Of a stretch of 64,000 nucleotides of DNA, positions 27,516 to 36,063 are shown one piece after another (the stretch's first letter is position 1; each line of letters opens with the position of its first letter). The stretch is from Actinomycetota bacterium (GTDB taxonomy: Bacteria; Actinomycetota; Actinomycetes; Mycobacteriales; Mycobacteriaceae), in the NCBI GenBank assembly GCA_018268465.1, contig JAFDWN010000004.1, forward strand, positions 103,474-167,473. The letters run 5' to 3'. The notes under the pieces were generated by a model that saw only the letters and a list, made by a program, of their open reading frames with translations, had not been told where the DNA came from and searched no databases. The translations under genes and the position numbers were made by a program.

Positions 27516-28415
27516 ATGACAACACTTGCTGCCGTCGCGGCGAACTTCACCCGCGACCTCGAACAGAACTACGCCGTGATCACCTCGCTGGCCGAGGAGG
27601 CGCGTGACCGGGGTGTCGATCTCCTCGTGCTGCCCGAAGCCGCGATCGGCGGGTATCTCTCGTCGCTGGGCAACCACGGCGACACGGTCAAGACCACCAC
27701 CCGCTCACTTCCACCGGCCATCCGCGTGGACGGACCCGAGATCGCCCGCGTCCAGCAGATCGTCGGCGACCTGGTGATCGCCATCGGGTTCTGCGAACTG
27801 GACGCGGACGGCGAGACCCGCTACAACGCCGCGGCGGTGCTGGACGGCGGCACCGTGTACGGAACCTACCGCAAGGTCCACCAGCCGCTCGGGGAGGGTA
27901 TGTCCTACTCGGCAGGCTCGACGTACGGCGTATTCGACACCCCGGTGGGCCGCGTCGGCCTGCAAATCTGCTACGACAAAGCCTTTCCCGAGGCGGCACG
28001 CATCATGGCCCTCGACGGGGCACAGATCATCGCGAGCCTGTCGGCCTGGCCGGCGGCCCGCACGGCGACCGCCGAAAATCTGCAGGACGACCGCTGGACC
28101 TATCGGTTCAACCAGTTCGACGTCGCCCGTGCGCTGGACAACCAGGTGTTCTGGGTGGCGTCCAACCAGAGCGGGACGTTCGGCTCGCTGCGCTACGTCG
28201 GCAACGCCAAGGTGGTCGACCCGGGCGGGAACATCCTGGCGACCACACTTCTCGGCGGCGGGATGGCCGTCGCCGACGTCGACATCGACACCACCTTCCG
28301 AGCCATGCGGGCCGGCATGTTCCACCTTCGCGACCGTAGGCCCGACGTGTACGGCCCGGTGTCACAGGCCGACGACCCGGCCACGGCGAAGTGGCGGGAG
28401 CTGGCCCATGCCTGA
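27516..28415 (+). CDS. Nit6803-family nitrilase (catalytic triad intact)
   Basis: A 299-aa aliphatic nitrilase of the Nit1 branch, hydrolysing nitriles to carboxylate and ammonia. The Glu-Lys-Cys triad is complete: Glu41 in LPEAAIGGY, Lys120 in YRKVHQP, and Cys152 in LQICYDKAFPEAAR. It starts at an ATG and ends overlapping the next small gene. In other bacteria this enzyme and its cluster permit use of cyanide-derived nitrogen. A second, altered copy lies at 33966-34808 in the same cluster. Confidence 0.93.
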   Translation: MTTLAAVAANFTRDLEQNYAVITSLAEEARDRGVDLLVLPEAAIGGYLSSLGNHGDTVKTTTRSLPPAIRVDGPEIARVQQIVGDLVIAIGFCELDADGETRYNAAAVLDGGTVYGTYRKVHQPLGEGMSYSAGSTYGVFDTPVGRVGLQICYDKAFPEAARIMALDGAQIIASLSAWPAARTATAENLQDDRWTYRFNQFDVARALDNQVFWVASNQSGTFGSLRYVGNAKVVDPGGNILATTLLGGGMAVADVDIDTTFRAMRAGMFHLRDRRPDVYGPVSQADDPATAKWRELAHA

Positions 28416-28704
28416 GATGACGTTCGAGGTGCGCTGGCCGGACGGCAGCGCGGCCCGGTACTACTCCCCCAGCCTGGTCATGCACGACTATCTCGTCGCG
28501 GGCACGTCCTACACCGTCGCCGACTTCGCCGACAGATCGGACCGCGCACTCATCGAAGCCGGCGAGCGGGTGCGGGCGAAGTTCGGATTCGCCTGCACGT
28601 CGGCGGCCGCAACCAACGCGCAGATCGCCGACACCGCATGCCGATACCCCTCCGACGCGCTGATCGACGTCATCGCGATGCAACCCGGCCTGGAGACGAT
28701 ATGA
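28408..28704 (+). CDS. MSMEG_0570-family nitrogen starvation response protein
   Basis: A 98-aa protein found only in Nit1C clusters, function unknown. It contains WPDGSAARYYSPSLVMHDYL, a conserved YTVADF segment and two cysteine-free helices near TAC-RYPSDALIDVI. The ATG at 28408 overlaps the nitrilase end by eight bases, and the stop overlaps the next ATG (ATGA), so it is tightly coupled to both neighbours. No membrane segment or signal peptide. Confidence 0.85.
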   Translation: MPEMTFEVRWPDGSAARYYSPSLVMHDYLVAGTSYTVADFADRSDRALIEAGERVRAKFGFACTSAAATNAQIADTACRYPSDALIDVIAMQPGLETI

Positions 28705-29978
28705 GCACCACCGAACACATCCCCGTCGTGATCATCGGCGGCGGTCAGGCCGGCCTGTCGGTCAGCTGGTATCTCGGACGCGCCGGCGTCGACCACGTCG
28801 TGCTGGAGGCGCACACCCCCGTGCACGCCTGGGCGGACAGCCGCTGGGACAATTTCACCCTCGTCACCCCGAACTGGCACTGCCGCCTGCCCGGCTACTC
28901 CTACGACGGCCCCGAGCCCGACGGATTCATGACCCGCGACGAGGTGGTGGACTGGCTGGCCGGCTGGCTGGATACGTTCAGCCCGCCGGTGCGCGACCAC
29001 ACCCGCGTGACCCGGCTACGTCCGTCGCGCGACGGGGGTTTCGAACTCACCGTCGAACAGCACGGCGCCGTGCGGACAATGACCTGCGAGCATGCGGTGA
29101 TCGCCACGGGCGGCTACCCGCTGCCGGTGCTGCCCCCGTTCGCCGGCTCGCTGGACCCTGCGGTCACCCAGATCCACTCGGAGCAGTACCGCAACGCCGG
29201 CCAACTTCCCGAGGGCGCAGTACTGGTCGTGGGATCGGGTCAGTCGGGCGCCCAGATCGCCGAGGACCTCCACCTGGCCGGGCGGCAGGTCCACCTGGCC
29301 GTCGGCAACGCCCCGCGCGTGGCACGCTTCTACCGTGGCCGCGACTGTATGACGTGGCTCGCCGATATGGGGCTCTACGACAAGGCCGCCCAGGAGTATC
29401 CCGGCGGCAAGGCGGCCATTGAGAAGACGAACCACTACGTCACCGGACGCGACGGCGGGCGCGACGTCGACCTGCGGCAATTCGCCGTGGAGGGTATGCG
29501 GCTCTACGGCGTGCTCAGCGACGGCAAAGACGCGACGCTGCGGTTCGAGCCGACCCTCGGCGGTGCGCTCGACCACGCCGATTCGGTGTACAACTCGATC
29601 TGCGCCGACATCGATGCCCACATCACCAGGGCGGGCGTCGACGCCCCGCCGGCGTCGCGCTATGAACCGGTGTGGGCTCCGGAGGCCGAACTCACCTCAT
29701 TGGACCTGGTGGCGGAGGGCATTTCCAGCATCGTGTGGGCCATCGGTTATCGGCCCGACTACCGCTGGATCGAAGCGAGTGCGTTCGACGGCGGCGGCAG
29801 GCCGATGCAGAACCGCGGCGTCACCGGGGTCACCGGTCTGAGTTTCGTCGGTCTGCCCTGGATGCACACCTGGGGTTCGGGACGGTTCCTCGGCATCGAC
29901 CGCGATGCCTCGCACATCGCGGCGACCATCATCAGCAGCTACCACGAGTCGGTGCTGCGGCTGGCCGTGGGTCACTAG
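28701..29978 (+). CDS. MSMEG_0569-family flavin-dependent oxidoreductase
   Basis: A 425-aa FAD/NADPH monooxygenase-like enzyme. It has an N-terminal FAD-binding GGGQAGLSVSWYLGRAG motif, a second dinucleotide fold GSGQSGAQIAEDL at about residue 175, and a late WAIGYRPDYRWIE strand that contacts FAD. It is a constant member of Nit1C clusters, presumably oxidising the cluster's substrate before or after nitrile hydrolysis; the real substrate is unknown. The start overlaps the stop of the preceding gene. Confidence 0.88.
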   Translation: MSTTEHIPVVIIGGGQAGLSVSWYLGRAGVDHVVLEAHTPVHAWADSRWDNFTLVTPNWHCRLPGYSYDGPEPDGFMTRDEVVDWLAGWLDTFSPPVRDHTRVTRLRPSRDGGFELTVEQHGAVRTMTCEHAVIATGGYPLPVLPPFAGSLDPAVTQIHSEQYRNAGQLPEGAVLVVGSGQSGAQIAEDLHLAGRQVHLAVGNAPRVARFYRGRDCMTWLADMGLYDKAAQEYPGGKAAIEKTNHYVTGRDGGRDVDLRQFAVEGMRLYGVLSDGKDATLRFEPTLGGALDHADSVYNSICADIDAHITRAGVDAPPASRYEPVWAPEAELTSLDLVAEGISSIVWAIGYRPDYRWIEASAFDGGGRPMQNRGVTGVTGLSFVGLPWMHTWGSGRFLGIDRDASHIAATIISSYHESVLRLAVGH

Positions 29979-29999
29979 CGCCCGGATGGATCGACGTAA

Positions 30000-31457
30000 A
30001 TGACTGTACGACAGACATTCTCGCGGATCATTACCGCGCGTGCACAGCGCAACCCGCACGAGGTCGTGGTACGTAGCGACCACGAAGGGGTGGATGTCAC
30101 CGCCGCCGAACTCGACGCGCACAGCAACCGGCTGGCCCGCGAGTACCTGGCGCGCGGCGTCGGCCGTGACGACCTGGTCGCGGTCGGGTTGCCCACGGGG
30201 GCCGAGTTCGTGGCGGCGTGCGTGGCGATCTGGAAGCTGGGCGCCACCCCGCACCCGCTGTCCCCGGCGCTGTCGCGCACCGACCGCGCGGCGCTGGAGG
30301 AGTCGGGCCGCCCCGCGCTGGCACTCGGCGCCCGCCCCGTCGAACCGTCGATCCCCTGGCTGCCTTCCGGATTCGTCCCGACGGCCGCCGGCACGATACT
30401 CCCCGACGCGTGGGCACACAGCTGGAAGGCACCCACGTCGTCGGGCAGTACCGGACGCCCCAAGATCGTCACATCCACCGCTCCCGCGCTGCTCGACCCC
30501 GACCGGCCGGTCGCGCCGTTCCTGCCGAGACGGGCCGTACAACTGGTGACCGCGCCGCTGTGGCACTCCGCGGCCTTCACGTATGCCTTCCGCGGGCTGC
30601 TCACCGGGCACCGGCTGGTGCTGACCGGCGGATTCGAGGAACACCGCTTCGCCGAGCTGGTCTCGCGGCACCGAATCACCTGGACCCTGCTGTCTCCCAG
30701 CATGATTCGCCGCCTGGTCCGGCTGACCGGACGCCCGTCGCTGGATTCACTGGAATCGGTGCTGCACATGGGTGCCCCGTGCGCCCCTGCCGACAAACGC
30801 GCCCTGATCGATCTGCTCGGCCCCTCGCGGGTCGTCGAAGTCTACGCGGGCAGCGAATCCAACGGCCTGACCATGATCACCGGTGCGGAGTGGCTGGCCA
30901 AGCCGGGTAGCGTCGGAAAACCCATCGGCGGCACGCAGATCGCCATCCGGCGCGCCGATGGTTCCGCCGCGGCGCCGCACGAGGTCGGTCAGGTGTGGAT
31001 GCACCGCGGCAACCTCCCCGCCTACCGCTATCTCGGCGCGGCCACCAGGCGGACCGGCGACGGCTGGGACACCCTGGGCGACCTCGGGATGCTCGACGAG
31101 GACGGCTATCTCACCATCGTGGAACGCGCCGACGACGTGATCGTGTCGGACGGGGTCACCGTCTATCCGTCCCGCGTCGAACACGCACTGGCGGCCCATC
31201 CGGCGGTACGCGACGCGGTCGTGTATCCGGCGCGCACCGGCCCCGGACACACCCGGGTGGCCGCCGTCGTCGAGGTGGCCGACGACGGCGTCGACGCCGC
31301 CGCCGTGCTGGCATACGCCGGCAGACGCCTGACGCCGGCGGAGCTGCCGTCCCTGATCGACATCACGCGCCACCCGCTGCGCAACGAAGCGGGGAAGGTC
31401 CGTCGCAGCACCTTCCGGCCCGCCGCATACACCGCCCGTGTCCCCGAAAGCGCCTAG
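30000..31457 (+). CDS. AMP-binding (class I adenylate-forming) ligase of the Nit1C cluster
   Basis: A 485-aa acyl-CoA synthetase-like enzyme that activates a carboxylic acid as acyl-AMP. The P-loop SSGSTGRPKIV, the EVYAGSESNG motif, GDLGMLDEDGYL with the ribose-binding Asp, and the C-terminal EAGKVRR lysine are all present. It starts 21 bases after the flavin oxidoreductase and ends shortly before the radical SAM gene. The natural acid substrate is unknown; an acid released by the neighbouring nitrilase is possible. Confidence 0.85.
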   Translation: MTVRQTFSRIITARAQRNPHEVVVRSDHEGVDVTAAELDAHSNRLAREYLARGVGRDDLVAVGLPTGAEFVAACVAIWKLGATPHPLSPALSRTDRAALEESGRPALALGARPVEPSIPWLPSGFVPTAAGTILPDAWAHSWKAPTSSGSTGRPKIVTSTAPALLDPDRPVAPFLPRRAVQLVTAPLWHSAAFTYAFRGLLTGHRLVLTGGFEEHRFAELVSRHRITWTLLSPSMIRRLVRLTGRPSLDSLESVLHMGAPCAPADKRALIDLLGPSRVVEVYAGSESNGLTMITGAEWLAKPGSVGKPIGGTQIAIRRADGSAAAPHEVGQVWMHRGNLPAYRYLGAATRRTGDGWDTLGDLGMLDEDGYLTIVERADDVIVSDGVTVYPSRVEHALAAHPAVRDAVVYPARTGPGHTRVAAVVEVADDGVDAAAVLAYAGRRLTPAELPSLIDITRHPLRNEAGKVRRSTFRPAAYTARVPESA

Positions 31458-31467
31458 GAGAATCGTC

Positions 31468-32532
31468 ATGCCCGCTGCGTCCGCTTCCACCCGCGTCGAC
31501 CTGGCCCTGCTGGGCATCAGGGGGCGACCACCGGTCAGCCGCGACGCCGGCGCCGGACCCAGCGACGACGGCCATCTGGTGGTCGACGGGCTCAACGCGG
31601 CGATCCCCCGCAACCCGTCGAGCCCGTTCGTCTTCGACGGTGACCGGGTACTGTTCGACGGCACGGACACCGGACTGGACGTCGAGGTCGTCGAGCGGCC
31701 CGCGTTCTATGACCTGGCCACTGCCGACGGGGTGCCCTACGAGAAGCTGGCGCGCCTGCACGGACGCAACGTGCTGGCCACGACGGTGGTGCAGACCTGT
31801 GTGCGCTACGCCGAGGACCAGCGTTGCCGGTTCTGTTCGATCGAGGAGTCGCTGCGCAGCGGCGCGACGACGGCGGTGAAGCGACCGGCCGAACTCGCGG
31901 AGGTGGCCGAGGCCGCCGTCCGGCTCGACGGTGTCACCCAGATGGTGATGACCACCGGCACGTCGGCGGGCAGCGATCGGGGTGCGCGGCATCTGGCACG
32001 GTGTGTGCGGGCCGTCAAAGAGGCGGTGCCGCAGCTGCCGGTCCAGGTGCAATGCGAACCGCCCGCCGACCTGAAGATCATCACCGAGCTGCGTGATGCG
32101 GGCGCGGATTCCATTGGGATCCACGTCGAATCGCTCGACGACGCGGTGCGGCGGCGCTGGATGCCCGGCAAGGCCACGGTGCCGCTCGCGCAGTACCGCG
32201 CAGCCTGGCGCGAAGCGGTGCGGGTGTTCGGCCGCAACCAGGTGTCGACGTATCTTCTCGTCGGACTCGGCGAGGAGCCCGACGATCTGATCGCCGGCGC
32301 CGCCGATCTGATCGCCATGGGGGTCTACCCGTTCGTGGTGCCGTTCCGCCCGCATCGCGGCACGCTGGCGGTCGATGTCGACGGGGCCGGGGCCCCCGAT
32401 GCCGCGGTGCTGGAGAAGGTCTCCCGAGAGGTGGCGGCCCTGCTTCGGATGTCGGGGATGGCGGGCGCCGACCAGCGGGCGGGTTGCGCGTCCTGCGGGG
32501 CGTGCGGCGTCCTGCAGAGCCTGGGCGGGTGA
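31468..32532 (+). CDS. MSMEG_0568-family radical SAM protein with C-x8-C-x2-C motif
   Basis: A 354-aa radical SAM enzyme of Nit1C clusters. The cluster-binding cysteines are Cys111, Cys120 and Cys123 (CVRYAEDQRCRFC), spaced C-x8-C-x2-C instead of the common C-x3-C-x2-C. A second cysteine group, CASCGAC, lies at the C-terminus and may hold an auxiliary Fe-S cluster. TTGTSAGSDRG and the IGIHVES barrel strands support a SAM TIM-barrel. The ATG at 31468 has AGGAG seven bases upstream. The reaction is unknown. Confidence 0.88.
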   Translation: MPAASASTRVDLALLGIRGRPPVSRDAGAGPSDDGHLVVDGLNAAIPRNPSSPFVFDGDRVLFDGTDTGLDVEVVERPAFYDLATADGVPYEKLARLHGRNVLATTVVQTCVRYAEDQRCRFCSIEESLRSGATTAVKRPAELAEVAEAAVRLDGVTQMVMTTGTSAGSDRGARHLARCVRAVKEAVPQLPVQVQCEPPADLKIITELRDAGADSIGIHVESLDDAVRRRWMPGKATVPLAQYRAAWREAVRVFGRNQVSTYLLVGLGEEPDDLIAGAADLIAMGVYPFVVPFRPHRGTLAVDVDGAGAPDAAVLEKVSREVAALLRMSGMAGADQRAGCASCGACGVLQSLGG

Positions 32533-32536
32533 GGTG

Positions 32537-33964
32537 ATGCGCGACATGATCGGGCCGCAGCGGGGCCATGAGTTGTCCATTTTGTCCGGCACCCGGCGGA
32601 TCGATGCACCCGCGGGGTTTCTCATCCACCCCGCCGACGGCCGCGACGAGATCGAGCAGTACCGCCGGCTGCGCCGCGCGGCGTTCGTCGTCGACCAGGG
32701 CCTATTCCGCGGCAGCGACCATGACGACCTCGATGACGATCCGCGCACCGTCGTGCTGGTGGCGACCGCATCCGACGGGACGGTGCTCGGCGGCGTCCGG
32801 TTGGCGCCGCGCACCACCACAGATATCGGCTGGTGGACCGGAAGCCGCCTGGTCACCGACACCGCGGTGCGCGCATCGGGGCTGGGTCCCGCCCTGGTCC
32901 GTGCGGCGTGCGCGCACGCCGAATCCGCCGGGGTGCTGCGTTTCGAAGCCACGGTGCAGCGCCGGTACCTGGCCATGTTCACCGCGCTGGGCTGGGAGAT
33001 GCTCGGCGACTGCCTGCTGGGTGAGCGTCCGCACGTGCGGATGCGCTGGCCGATCCACCGGGTCCAGCGGTCCGCGAACGCCACGAAGTCGTTCCTCGGT
33101 GACGTGCTGCGCCCGCTGTCCGGAGTTGCCGGCGGGCTCGGACCTGCAGGTTTCGTCGGCGACGACGGCGTACCCGTGCCCGGCAGCGACGTCGTCGCCG
33201 CATGTGATGCAATCATCCCGTCCATGGTGGAACGCGATCCGGAGTGGGCGGGGTGGTGTTCGGTGCTGGTCAACGTCAACGACCTGACGGCGATGGGCGC
33301 GTCGCCCACCGGCCTGCTCGACGCCGTGGGCGCGCCGACACGCTCACTGCTGACCCGGATCGTCCGCGGCATCGCCAAGGCTTCCCACTCCTGGCAGGTG
33401 CCGGTGCTGGGCGGCCATACTCAGCTCGGCGTGCCGGCGTCGCTGTCGGTGACGGCACTGGGCCGGACCCGCCGACCCGTACCTGCCGGTGGCGGCGCCG
33501 CCGGCGACGAGGTGCGGATCACCGCCGACCTGTCCGGCGGTTGGCGCCCGGGTTACCATGGCCGCCAATGGGATTCGACCAGCGGCCGGCGCCGCGACGA
33601 GCTCGCCCGCATGACTTCCCTGGTCGCCGAGATGCGCCCGCACGCGGCCAAGGACGTCAGTATGGCGGGGACGGTGGGCACGCTCGGGATGCTGGCCGAG
33701 GCCAGCGGCACGGGCGCCGAGATCGACGTCGCAGCGGTGCCGCGTCCGGCCGGCGCCGACATGGGCGCATGGCTGACCTGCTTTCCGGGCTTCGCGATGC
33801 TCACCGCCGGTGACGGCGGCGCGGCCGTCCCGGCCATGCCCGCAGGTGTGGTGAGCGAGGTGTGTGGCCGGCTCACCTCCCGGCCCGGTGTGCGGCTGCG
33901 CTGGCCCGACGGGGAGCTCACCGACGCGCTGACACCGGAGGTGACGGGGTTGGGGAGGGCATGA
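32537..33964 (+). CDS. MSMEG_0567/Sll0787-family GNAT-AIR synthase fusion protein
   Basis: A 475-aa two-domain protein. Residues about 1-165 are a GNAT acetyltransferase-like domain (EIEQYRRLRRAAFVVDQG, then VTDTAVRASGLGPALVRAAC for acetyl-CoA binding). Residues about 180-475 are an AIR-synthase/PurM-like ATP-dependent domain (LVNVNDLTAMGASPTGLLDA, VLGGHTQLGVPASLSVTALG). In some genomes these are two separate genes; here they are fused. It starts five bases after the radical SAM stop and ends next to the second nitrilase. Role in the cluster unknown. Confidence 0.85.
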   Translation: MRDMIGPQRGHELSILSGTRRIDAPAGFLIHPADGRDEIEQYRRLRRAAFVVDQGLFRGSDHDDLDDDPRTVVLVATASDGTVLGGVRLAPRTTTDIGWWTGSRLVTDTAVRASGLGPALVRAACAHAESAGVLRFEATVQRRYLAMFTALGWEMLGDCLLGERPHVRMRWPIHRVQRSANATKSFLGDVLRPLSGVAGGLGPAGFVGDDGVPVPGSDVVAACDAIIPSMVERDPEWAGWCSVLVNVNDLTAMGASPTGLLDAVGAPTRSLLTRIVRGIAKASHSWQVPVLGGHTQLGVPASLSVTALGRTRRPVPAGGGAAGDEVRITADLSGGWRPGYHGRQWDSTSGRRRDELARMTSLVAEMRPHAAKDVSMAGTVGTLGMLAEASGTGAEIDVAAVPRPAGADMGAWLTCFPGFAMLTAGDGGAAVPAMPAGVVSEVCGRLTSRPGVRLRWPDGELTDALTPEVTGLGRA

Positions 33965-33965
33965 A

Positions 33966-34808
33966 TTGGCACCGATAACGATAGCGGCGGTGGCCGCCCA
34001 CTTCGGCCGGGACGTCGACCGCGGGGTCAGCAAGGTCGTCGGCATCGTCGATGCGGCGACCCGGGAGGGCGTGCAGCTTCTCGTGTTTCCAGACGCCTGC
34101 CTGGGCGGCTACATCGGCGATCTGCGCGCACCCGACCCCGATGATCCGCCACCGGCGCTCGACCCCGACGGCCCGGAGATCGCGGCCGTCATCGCCGCCG
34201 CCGGGCCGATGACGGTGTGTCTGGGCTACGCGGAGGCCGCGATCGGGGGCCGGTACAACTCGGCGATCTGTGTATCGGGCGAGGGGGTGCTGGGCGCGCA
34301 CCGCAAGGTCCACCAGCCCGCCGGTGAAGGTCTGACCTATCTGGCGGGTGATTCGTTCTCGGCGTTCGACACCCCGGTGGGCCGGATCGGGATGCTCATC
34401 GACTACGACAAAACCTTCCCCGAGTCCGCGCGGGCGCTGGCGCTCGACGGCGCGATGATCATCGCCGCGTTGTCGGCGTGGCCCGCCAGCGTCACGGACC
34501 GAGCGTCGCGGCTGCCGGCCGACCGCCAATCACGGCTGTTCGACCTCTACGACTGCGCCCGCGCGGCGGAGAACCAGGTGGTGCTGGTGTCGTCGAATCA
34601 GACGGGGATCATGGGTTCTCTGCGCTTCCTCGGCCAGGCCAAGGTGGTCGGGCCCGGCGGTGAGATCCTGGCGACCACCCGCTCCAAGGGTGGCCTGGCC
34701 AAGGTGGATATCGATGTGGACGCCGAGATCGGCCGCGCCAGAAGGGTATTGAACCATCTGACGGAACGCCGGCTGGACGCCTACCACACCACGGCACCGG
34801 GGCGGTAG
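33966..34808 (+). CDS. Second nitrilase paralogue lacking the catalytic Cys (pseudoenzyme)
   Basis: A 280-aa nitrilase-family protein clearly paralogous to the one at 27516-28415, sharing YRKVHQP-like HRKVHQPAGEG, FDTPVGRIG and LSAWPAS. The nucleophile Cys is Asp146 (LIDYDKTFPES, codon GAC at 34401-34403), and the catalytic Glu is Asp43 (FPDACLGGY). Lys114 is kept. The reading frame is intact and the fold residues are conserved, so it is not a decaying pseudogene by appearance. It starts at a TTG overlapping the end of the GNAT-AIR gene region. It may form mixed oligomers with the active nitrilase or bind ligand. Confidence 0.85.
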   Translation: MAPITIAAVAAHFGRDVDRGVSKVVGIVDAATREGVQLLVFPDACLGGYIGDLRAPDPDDPPPALDPDGPEIAAVIAAAGPMTVCLGYAEAAIGGRYNSAICVSGEGVLGAHRKVHQPAGEGLTYLAGDSFSAFDTPVGRIGMLIDYDKTFPESARALALDGAMIIAALSAWPASVTDRASRLPADRQSRLFDLYDCARAAENQVVLVSSNQTGIMGSLRFLGQAKVVGPGGEILATTRSKGGLAKVDIDVDAEIGRARRVLNHLTERRLDAYHTTAPGR

Positions 34809-34810
34809 CC

Positions 34811-36001
34811 GTGCGGGTCGCATTGATCACGTATTCCACCAAACCCCGCGGCGGTGTGGTGCACACGCTCGATCTCGCCGAGGCGCTGGCGGCGATCGGC
34901 GTCGAGGTGACCGTCTGGTCACTGGCCCGGCAGGGCGACCGGGGGTTCTTCCGGCCCGTGGACAGCCGGGTGGCATTGCGGCTCATCGAGTTTCCCGACC
35001 GCCCGGACGAATCGGTGACCGATCGGATCGTGCGCTCGATCGACGCGATGCGCCGCGCATTCACCCCGGATCGCTACGACATCGTGCACGCTCAGGACTG
35101 CATCAGCGCCAATGCCGTCGGGACATGTATCCGCACCATCCACCATCTCGACCAGTTCACCACCCCGATCCTGGTCGAATGCCACGAGAAGGCCGTCGTG
35201 GAACCGTACGCGCGCATCTGCGTCTCGGCGGCGGTGGCCGCCGAAGTGGCCGCGGGCTGGGGACTGCGGCCGACCGTGATCCCCAATGGCGTTCGTGCGC
35301 AGCGTTTCACCGCGGCGGCCGCCGATCCGGCAGCACAACGGCGGTGGACGGACGAGCTGGGGAGCTACGTGCTGACGGTCGGCGGTATCGAGCCCCGCAA
35401 GGGCACCGTCGACCTGGTCGAGGCGTACCACCTTTTCCGGCAGCGTGTTCCGGACGTCGCGTTGGTGATCGCCGGGGGCGAAACACTTTTCGACTACCGC
35501 GATTACCGGGCGGAGTTCGAACGCCGGTGCGCACGTCTCGGCGTCGAACCCGTCATCCTGGGCGCGGTGGCCGACGGCGAACTGCCCGGCCTCGTCGCGG
35601 CCGCCGCGGTGTTCGCGTTCCCGTCCACCAAGGAGGGTTTCGGGCTCGCGGCGATGGAGGCGCTGGCGGCCGGCCGGCCCGTCGTCGCGCGGGATCTGCC
35701 CGTCCTGCGTGAGGTGTTCGGCGACACCGTGCGGTATGCGTCGGATGTGCGGGGACTCGCCGACGGGCTGGTTTCCGCGGTCGGAGACCGCAATCCGGCA
35801 CCAGCGGTCGGAGACCGCAATCCGGCACCAGCGGTCGGAGACCGCAATCCGGCACCAGCGGTCGGAGACCGCAATCCGGCACCAGCGGTGGCAGGCGCCA
35901 GGGCGGAGGCGGGGCGCGCGCTGGCGGAGTCGATGACCTGGGCGGCCGCGGCGCGGGCGCACGTCGCGTTCTACCGGGACCATCCGAAACCGGCGCATTG
36001 A
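34811..36001 (+). CDS. MSMEG_0565-family GT4 glycosyltransferase
   Basis: A 396-aa retaining glycosyltransferase that closes Nit1C clusters. GT-B features are the N-terminal KPRGGVVHTLDLAEAL glycine-rich loop, IPNGV, GGIEPRKGTVDLVEAY, and the nucleotide-sugar binding FPSTKEGFGLAAMEALAAG Glu-x7-Glu motif. Donor and acceptor are unknown. Four perfect 27-bp repeats near the C-terminus (35777-35884) encode repeated AVGDRNPAP units. GTG start at 34811, two bases after the nitrilase paralogue stop. Confidence 0.88.
   Translation: MRVALITYSTKPRGGVVHTLDLAEALAAIGVEVTVWSLARQGDRGFFRPVDSRVALRLIEFPDRPDESVTDRIVRSIDAMRRAFTPDRYDIVHAQDCISANAVGTCIRTIHHLDQFTTPILVECHEKAVVEPYARICVSAAVAAEVAAGWGLRPTVIPNGVRAQRFTAAAADPAAQRRWTDELGSYVLTVGGIEPRKGTVDLVEAYHLFRQRVPDVALVIAGGETLFDYRDYRAEFERRCARLGVEPVILGAVADGELPGLVAAAAVFAFPSTKEGFGLAAMEALAAGRPVVARDLPVLREVFGDTVRYASDVRGLADGLVSAVGDRNPAPAVGDRNPAPAVGDRNPAPAVGDRNPAPAVAGARAEAGRALAESMTWAAAARAHVAFYRDHPKPAH
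35777..35884 (+). repeat. Four perfect 27-bp in-frame tandem repeats (VNTR) in the glycosyltransferase
   Basis: Four identical units start at 35777, 35804, 35831 and 35858, encoding AVGDRNPAP each. The unit contains GGTC-GGA-GACC, a small dyad. Being a multiple of three, copy-number changes keep the frame. Perfect identity suggests recent expansion. Confidence 0.95.
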
Positions 36002-36002
36002 C

Positions 36003-36038
36003 CTTCGCCAGATGGGGCAGATGCCCCATGTGGCGAAG
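36003..36038. terminator. 36-bp near-perfect double-arm hairpin after the Nit1C cluster
   Basis: Arms CTTCGCCA/TGGCGAAG (36003-36010, 36031-36038) enclose ATGGGGCA/TGCCCCAT (36012-36019, 36022-36029), with single G residues opposite each other and a 2-base GA centre. It starts two bases past the glycosyltransferase stop, so it probably ends the cluster transcript. Its symmetry also allows an operator role for the next gene. Confidence 0.6.
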
Positions 36039-36063
36039 CCCCCGGTCGTCGCAGCATGACGAC

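Noticed and set aside
35777-35884. CRISPR-like array
   Set aside because: Repeats are contiguous without spacers and stay in a protein reading frame; no cas genes are present.
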